From contig NZ_JAVWFO010000023.1 in assembly GCF_036641015.1 (NCBI RefSeq), positions 1 through 26,877 of the forward strand: a stretch of DNA of 26,877 bases. The letters run 5' to 3'. Position numbers and translations under genes: made by a program. Shown in pieces: positions 23,387 through 26,877 of the stretch. Origin of the DNA: Anaerorhabdus sp036641015. GTDB lineage: Bacteria > Bacillota_I > Bacilli_A > Erysipelotrichales > Erysipelotrichaceae. The stretch's first letter is position 1. Every line of letters begins with the position of its first letter. The notes beneath the pieces are model-generated. The model did no database searches and had not been told where the DNA came from. It worked only from the letters and a program-made list of their open reading frames with translations.

Positions 23387-23395
23387 TGATAAAAT
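23387..23395 (+). promoter_or_regulatory. Extended -10 promoter of the leader and MFS exporter
   Basis: TGATAAAAT (TGn plus TAAAAT), the same form as the cca promoter. The -35 position falls in the fba terminator and is poor. Predicted transcript start is near 23402, just before the leader ribosome binding site. Confidence 0.6.
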
Positions 23396-23418
23396 AGAAC
23401 TAGAAAAGAGGATGCATG

Positions 23419-23508
23419 ATGAAACTTCGTATACGTCTTTGCAAAATTAGTCCGCGAATTAGCTCTGTACAAAATGGGTCGATGAAACATTGTGCAGAGC
23501 TAGAATAG
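23419..23508 (+). CDS. Leader peptide with +x+ stalling motifs
   Basis: A 29-residue open frame beginning MKLRIRLCKISPRIS and ending HCAELE. AAAGAGG (23405-23411) is its ribosome binding site, 7 bases before ATG 23419; an in-frame ATG at 23416 is also possible. Residues 2-6 contain K-L-R and R-I-R, two overlapping copies of the Arg/Lys-x-Arg/Lys pattern at which macrolide-bound ribosomes are known to stall. Known examples are the ErmD leader (MRLR) and the Mef(A) leader (MTASMRLR). The stop codon (23506-23508) adjoins the regulatory octamer at 23509. It is most likely a regulatory peptide, not a protein that works on its own. Confidence 0.68.
   Translation: MKLRIRLCKISPRISSVQNGSMKHCAELE
23461..23501 (+). 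ncRNA. Hairpin inside the leader, possible pseudoknot
   Basis: AGCTCTGTACAA (23461-23472) pairs with TTGTGCAGAGCT (23490-23501), 12 positions with one G-U. Its 17-base loop contains TCGATGAA, complementary over 8 bases to TTCATCGA (23510-23517), so a loop-downstream pseudoknot or an alternative hairpin can form. It lies downstream of the proposed stall site. Confidence 0.6.
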
Positions 23509-23581
23509 GTTCATCGAGTACTATTAAAACAGACTCTTGTATGGGTTGATTTTGTAGTAGCTCGAAACTTCATTTTAAAAT

Positions 23582-23607
23582 AGCGATGGACAATTGTTCA
23601 TCGTTTT
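23582..23607 (+). terminator. Regulated terminator before the MFS exporter
   Basis: CGATGGACA (23584-23592) pairs with TGTTCATCG (23595-23603) with one G-U pair, extended outward by two more pairs, and is followed by TTTT. It ends less than 10 bases before the GGAG of the exporter. The short T tail suits a conditional terminator. Confidence 0.72.
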
Positions 23608-23630
23608 AATATGGAGAAATGGAGAAATAT

Positions 23631-24815
23631 ATGGAAAACAATTGGAAAAAAAATACAGTGCGCTTTTTAAGTGCACAAACTATATCATTATTTGGATCAT
23701 CACTTGTGCAATATGCCATTATTTGGTATATCACTTTAACAACATCATCGGGATTGATGTTAACTATATCAACAATATGTGGAATATTGCCTCAAGTAGT
23801 AACGTCACTATTTGCAGGATCACTGATTGACACTTATGATCGTAAAAAAATAATTATGATTGCCGATACTTGCATAGCAGTTGCGACACTATTTTTAGCG
23901 TTTATGTTTTTGTTAGGGTATAAAAATATAAGTTTATTGTTCGTAGTGCTAATTATTAGATCGGCTGGAACAGGAGTACAAACACCAGCAGTAAATGCAA
24001 TTATGCCACAAATCGTTCCACAAGATAAATTAATGCGAATTAATGGAATATTAAGTACATGTAATTCGATTATGTTGTTTTTATCACCGGCAATAAGTGG
24101 AGCAATATTAGGAGTGTTTTCATTAGAACTGACTTTGTTTATTGATTGTGCTACAGCGATAATAGGTGTAGGGATTACATCAACGATTAAAATGAATACG
24201 CATATAGAAAAAGTAAATAATACTATGATGGAAACATTAAAAGAAGGTTTTAGTTACGTTAAACATAACAAATTTGTGTTGTATTTATTAATATTTCAAA
24301 TGGTATCTATGTTCCTAATTAGTCCTTCTGCTTTTCTTACACCATTAATGATAGCTAGAAGATTTGGACCAGAAGTATGGCGATTAACGTTTGGTGAGAT
24401 GACTTATAGCCTTGGAATGGTATTAGGAGGAATCTTAATTACATCTTGGGGCGGATTTAAAAATCGCTTAAATACATCTTTAGTAGCAGGAACTTTATAT
24501 GGTTGTTTAATGATTGGATTAGGACTAGCGCCATGGTTTAGTCTGTATTTAGTATTTAATGTGCTTATTGGTGTAGTGAGTCCTTGTTACAATGCTCCAA
24601 TTACAGTAAGTATTCAAGAAAGAGTTGAATCATCCATGCAAGGAAGAGTATTTAGTTTTATGCAAATTACTACTTCTTGCATGCTCCCTTTAGGAATGGT
24701 ATTATTTGGTCCTTTGGCTGATCGAATATCGGTTGAACTAATTTTAATTGTTACTGGAATATTAGCGGTATTAGCTGCGGTAATATTTCATTTTAGTAAG
24801 ATACTAAAGCACTAA
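23631..24815 (+). CDS. MFS drug exporter, Mef macrolide-efflux-like
   Basis: A 394-residue inner-membrane transporter with 12 predicted helices, drug:H+ antiporter type. From memory of Mef(A), several segments correspond: N-terminal NNWK, LIDTYDRKKIIMIAD against VDRHDRKKIMIGAD, and IRSAGTGVQTPAVNAIMPQ against IRSIGTAFHTPALNAVTP, followed by SPAISGAIL. Later QERVESSMQGRVFSF matches the usual second-half loop. This supports the Mef-like exporter group; macrolides are a plausible substrate but unproven, and identity is clearly not high. Start choice: ATG 23619 has GGAG only 2 bases away, while ATG 23631 is 6 bases after GGAG (23621-23624). It sits behind a leader-peptide attenuator, itself a hallmark of antibiotic-inducible genes. 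Confidence 0.85.
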   Translation: MENNWKKNTVRFLSAQTISLFGSSLVQYAIIWYITLTTSSGLMLTISTICGILPQVVTSLFAGSLIDTYDRKKIIMIADTCIAVATLFLAFMFLLGYKNISLLFVVLIIRSAGTGVQTPAVNAIMPQIVPQDKLMRINGILSTCNSIMLFLSPAISGAILGVFSLELTLFIDCATAIIGVGITSTIKMNTHIEKVNNTMMETLKEGFSYVKHNKFVLYLLIFQMVSMFLISPSAFLTPLMIARRFGPEVWRLTFGEMTYSLGMVLGGILITSWGGFKNRLNTSLVAGTLYGCLMIGLGLAPWFSLYLVFNVLIGVVSPCYNAPITVSIQERVESSMQGRVFSFMQITTSCMLPLGMVLFGPLADRISVELILIVTGILAVLAAVIFHFSKILKH

Positions 24816-24832
24816 ATATAGTTTAAATTCTA

Positions 24833-24841
24833 TGGTATACT
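24833..24841 (+). promoter_or_regulatory. Possible extended -10 promoter for the second HAD gene
   Basis: TGGTATACT (TGn plus TATACT), 27 bases before ATG 24869. No terminator follows the MFS gene, so read-through from it is also possible. Confidence 0.45.
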
Positions 24842-24868
24842 TTAGCCATGATATTAGGAGGAAATGGA

Positions 24869-25516
24869 ATGAAGGCTGTTTTATTTGATATGGATGGAGT
24901 ATTAATTAACTCTGAAAGATTCTATATGGATGGTACGTTGAATTGGATGAGGGAATTAGGATATACAGGCACATATGACGAAATTTGTACAATAATAGGA
25001 ACAACTATGCAAGTTACTTATGAGATGCTTGTAGAGATGTTAGACAATCGTTATACCATTGATGAAATAACAGTAGTAAATGAAAAGTACTTTGATATTG
25101 ATCATCCTTTAGATTATTCAACAATTGCGAAACCAGGAGCAATTGATTTATTAAAGCGTTGCAAAGAACTAAATCTTAAAGTAGCTTTATGCTCATCGTC
25201 ATCAATTGATAGTATTAATAAGGCGGTAGATGGTTGTGGGTTTAGACCTTATTTGGATTTTATTGTGAGTGGGGAGCAGTTTAAAGAGAGTAAACCTAAT
25301 CCGGAGATATATAACCATGCATCACTTGTTTTGGAAGTAGAATCTAAGGATTGTGTAGTGGTGGAAGATTCACAATATGGGATAGAAGCGGGTAAGGCAG
25401 CACTGATGACAGTAATTGCATTAAAAGATGAATGTATACCTAACAAACAGGATGAAGCAGACTATATAGTAAGTCATCTAAATGAAGCAAAGGAACTCAT
25501 TGAGAAGTGGGTTTAG
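24869..25516 (+). CDS. HAD-superfamily hydrolase, beta-phosphoglucomutase-like
   Basis: A 215-residue HAD enzyme starting MKAVLFDMDGVLINSE. Motif I has both aspartates, Asp7 and Asp9. Motif II is LCSSSS, motif III is ESKPNPEIY and motif IV is VVEDSQYGIEAGKAA. The helical cap between residues 15 and 85 and the SKPNPEIY segment place it in the beta-phosphoglucomutase / sugar-phosphatase subgroup; whether it is a mutase or a phosphatase is not decided by the sequence. Start choice: ATG 24848 lies before AGGAGG (24856-24861), so ATG 24869, 7 bases after it, is preferred. It follows the MFS gene by 53 bases and precedes murA by 35. Cytoplasmic. Confidence 0.87.
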   Translation: MKAVLFDMDGVLINSERFYMDGTLNWMRELGYTGTYDEICTIIGTTMQVTYEMLVEMLDNRYTIDEITVVNEKYFDIDHPLDYSTIAKPGAIDLLKRCKELNLKVALCSSSSIDSINKAVDGCGFRPYLDFIVSGEQFKESKPNPEIYNHASLVLEVESKDCVVVEDSQYGIEAGKAALMTVIALKDECIPNKQDEADYIVSHLNEAKELIEKWV

Positions 25517-25519
25517 AAA

Positions 25520-25528
25520 TGGTACAAT
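25520..25528 (+). promoter_or_regulatory. Possible extended -10 promoter for murA
   Basis: TGGTACAAT (TGn plus TACAAT), 23 bases before the murA ATG. No -35 seen. Confidence 0.45.
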
Positions 25529-25551
25529 AACTGCGGAATGCGAGGAATAAT

Positions 25552-26814
25552 ATGGAACAAGTAATAAAAATCGAAGGTGGACATTTATTAAATGGTGAGG
25601 TTAGAATCAGTGGTTCTAAGAATGCAACTGTAGCATTAATCCCTGCAGCTATTCTAGCAACTGGTCCTGTTACTATTGTAGGAGTTCCTAATATATCAGA
25701 TGTTGAATCGTTATCAGTGCTATTAAATGAATTAAACGTAAATGTAATTCATAAAGCACAAGATCATATAATTATTGATCCTAGTAAAATGGTGAATAAG
25801 GCTTTAGATCATCGTGCTGTTACTAAGTTAAGAGCTTCTTATTATTTTATGGGAGCATTACTAGGTAAATATGGTGAAGTAAAAATGAAAATGCCGGGAG
25901 GATGTTACTTAGGACCTCGTCCAATTGATTTGCACCTTAAAGGATTTGAAGCATTAGGTGCAACGATTGATTATGTTGAAGGTAGTTATTATATAAAAGC
26001 AAAAGAACTAGTAGGAGCTAAAATATTCTTAGATGTTTCTTCAGTTGGGGCAACTATTAATATCATGATGGCAGCTGTTTACGCTAAGGGTAGAACTGTC
26101 ATTGAGAATGCAGCAAAAGAACCTGAAATTATTGATGTTGCGACATTGTTAAATAAAATGGGAGCACAAGTTCGTGGAGCAGGGACTAATGTAATTACTA
26201 TTGATGGGGTTACAGAATTAGGTGGATGTTTCCATGAAATTATTCCTGATCGTATTGAAGCTGGAACATTTATTATAATGGCAGCAGCTGCAGCTGAGAA
26301 AATGAAAATATCAAATATTATCCCACAACACTTAGAGAGTTTATTATCGAAGTTACAAGAGATGGGTGTAAAGATGGAAGTAGATGTTGATTGCGTTACT
26401 GTGGAAAGATCAACTAATTTAAAGTCTGTTGATATTAAAACATTGCCATATCCTGGTTTTGCTACTGATCTTCAACAGCCATTAACAGCATTACTAACTC
26501 AAACAAATGGTGATTCAACAGTAAAAGATACAATTTATCCAGAACGTTTTAAACACTGTACTGAATTACAACGTATGGGTGCTGAGATTGAAGTAGGACA
26601 AGGGCTAAGTGTTACTCATGGACCTACAAAACTGTATGGTGATAATGTAACTGCAACTGATTTAAGATGTGGAGCAAGTTTAGTAATAGCAGGGCTAATT
26701 GCTGAGGGTGTTACTGAGATTCATGATGTTAATCATATTGATCGTGGTTATGATGATTTAGATGGTAAATTAAAGAAACTAGGCGCAACAATTTGGCGTG
26801 AAGACATTGAGTAG
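25552..26814 (+). CDS. murA: UDP-N-acetylglucosamine 1-carboxyvinyltransferase
   Basis: A 420-residue EPSP synthase-fold enzyme, the committed step of peptidoglycan synthesis: it transfers enolpyruvate from PEP to UDP-GlcNAc. Lys23-Asn24 in ISGSKNATVALIPAAIL bind the sugar nucleotide, and MPGGCYLGPRPIDLH carries Cys118, the catalytic residue that fosfomycin alkylates. A Cys, not Asp, is present, so the enzyme should be fosfomycin-sensitive. PGFATDLQQPLTALLTQ holds the conserved active-site Asp, and DLRCGASLVIAGLIAEG closes the second domain. Length is normal. Firmicutes often have two paralogues; position downstream of fba resembles the MurAB/MurZ locus of Bacillus. Start ATG follows GAGGAAT. 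Confidence 0.96.
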   Translation: MEQVIKIEGGHLLNGEVRISGSKNATVALIPAAILATGPVTIVGVPNISDVESLSVLLNELNVNVIHKAQDHIIIDPSKMVNKALDHRAVTKLRASYYFMGALLGKYGEVKMKMPGGCYLGPRPIDLHLKGFEALGATIDYVEGSYYIKAKELVGAKIFLDVSSVGATINIMMAAVYAKGRTVIENAAKEPEIIDVATLLNKMGAQVRGAGTNVITIDGVTELGGCFHEIIPDRIEAGTFIIMAAAAAEKMKISNIIPQHLESLLSKLQEMGVKMEVDVDCVTVERSTNLKSVDIKTLPYPGFATDLQQPLTALLTQTNGDSTVKDTIYPERFKHCTELQRMGAEIEVGQGLSVTHGPTKLYGDNVTATDLRCGASLVIAGLIAEGVTEIHDVNHIDRGYDDLDGKLKKLGATIWREDIE

Positions 26815-26840
26815 ATCGAAAGAGGGTAACCAAATAATTT

Positions 26841-26877
26841 TGGGGTCTGCCTAAAAAAATCTGGGGTCTAATCTAAA
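26841..26877. repeat. Short direct repeat at the right window edge
   Basis: TGGGGTCTGCCTAAA (26841-26855) and TGGGGTCTAATCTAAA (26862-26877) share TGGGGTCT and CTAAA, 21 bases apart. The sequence stops in the second copy. This may be the edge of a dispersed repeat or mobile element at which assembly broke; no transposase is visible. Confidence 0.45.

Larger units (their letters stand above)
23402..23610 (+). promoter_or_regulatory. Transcription attenuator of the MFS exporter
   Basis: Leader RNA with four mutually exclusive segments. Segment 1 is TCGATGAA (23479-23486, in the loop of a 12-bp hairpin). Segment 2 is GTTCATCGA (23509-23517), directly after the leader stop codon. Segment 3 is CGATGGAC (23584-23591) and segment 4 is GTTCATCG (23596-23603), identical to segment 2's first eight bases. 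3:4 is the terminator, followed by TTTT; 2:3 is an antiterminator; 1:2 frees the terminator. A ribosome finishing the leader peptide would cover segment 2 and favour termination. A ribosome stalled at the early Arg codons would leave segment 2 free, favouring read-through into the exporter. This is inferred from pairing, not measured. Confidence 0.7.

Noticed and set aside
23412..23450. Alternative leader frame from ATG 23412
   Set aside because: Starts inside the ribosome binding site, encodes no +x+ motif and ends well before the regulatory segments; the 23419 frame fits much better.
23594..23830. Plus-strand open frame of 78 codons before and inside the MFS gene
   Set aside because: Begins in the terminator hairpin and runs out of frame into the exporter; the exporter frame carries the transporter motifs.

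Overview
The window is strongly AT-rich, uses the standard genetic code and carries Firmicutes genes: rpoE (RNA polymerase delta subunit), a BceRS-BceAB peptide-antibiotic module, MEP-pathway ispF, DUF1934, DUF1846, and class II fba and murA downstream of rpoE. Good AGGAGG-like ribosome binding sites, frequent extended -10 promoters (TGnTATAAT type) and compact hairpin terminators also fit. A lineage near Erysipelotrichia is my best guess; this is inference from gene content and style, not a search. It looks like draft assembly: 9435-9534 is exactly 100 Ns, the left edge cuts a gene, and the right edge falls in a short repeat.

Layout. 1-6220 is on the minus strand: two tandem paralogous lipoproteins (the first cut by the edge), an SLC13-type anion transporter, a small chorismate mutase and the CCA-adding enzyme. 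A MATE exporter is divergent from cca. 7839-10271 (minus) holds a small membrane protein, azlD, the 3' part of azlC, the gap, and the 5' part of a PfkB sugar kinase; the apparent kinase-AzlC fusion is a product of the gap. 10337-15304 (plus) is ispF followed by bceR, bceS, bceA and bceB: a response regulator, an intramembrane-sensing kinase, an ABC ATPase and its permease, with a terminator-like hairpin and a possible operator between bceS and bceA. 15483-17498 encodes a large surface protein with repeat domains and a three-helix C-terminal anchor. After a gene-poor stretch (17499-17866) comes a conserved Firmicutes neighbourhood: HD-domain dNTPase-like protein, DUF1934, rpoE, then a HAD phosphatase, DUF1846 on the minus strand, fba, an MFS exporter, a second HAD phosphatase and murA. 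Relative to the familiar rpoE-pyrG-fba-murA order, pyrG is absent and several genes are interposed.

The most interesting element is the 220-base leader (about 23387-23610) between fba and the MFS exporter. It has its own extended -10 promoter, a good ribosome binding site, and a 29-residue leader peptide beginning M-K-L-R-I-R-L. That start contains the Arg/Lys-x-Arg (+x+) motifs known to stall macrolide-bound ribosomes. Next come a 12-bp hairpin and a GTTCATCG octamer directly after the leader stop codon. A terminator hairpin just before the exporter has the same octamer as its 3' arm. The upstream copy can therefore pair with the terminator's 5' arm and act as an antiterminator. The exporter resembles Mef macrolide-efflux proteins in several motifs. 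Together this reads as a ribosome-stalling transcription attenuator controlling a Mef-like drug exporter.

For several genes the longest open frame begins inside the ribosome binding site or upstream of the likely transcript; I moved those starts (MATE 6319, PfkB 10271, bceB 13325, DUF1934 19332, DUF1846 22343, MFS 23631, HAD 24869). No rRNA, tRNA, CRISPR array or intact insertion sequence was seen.
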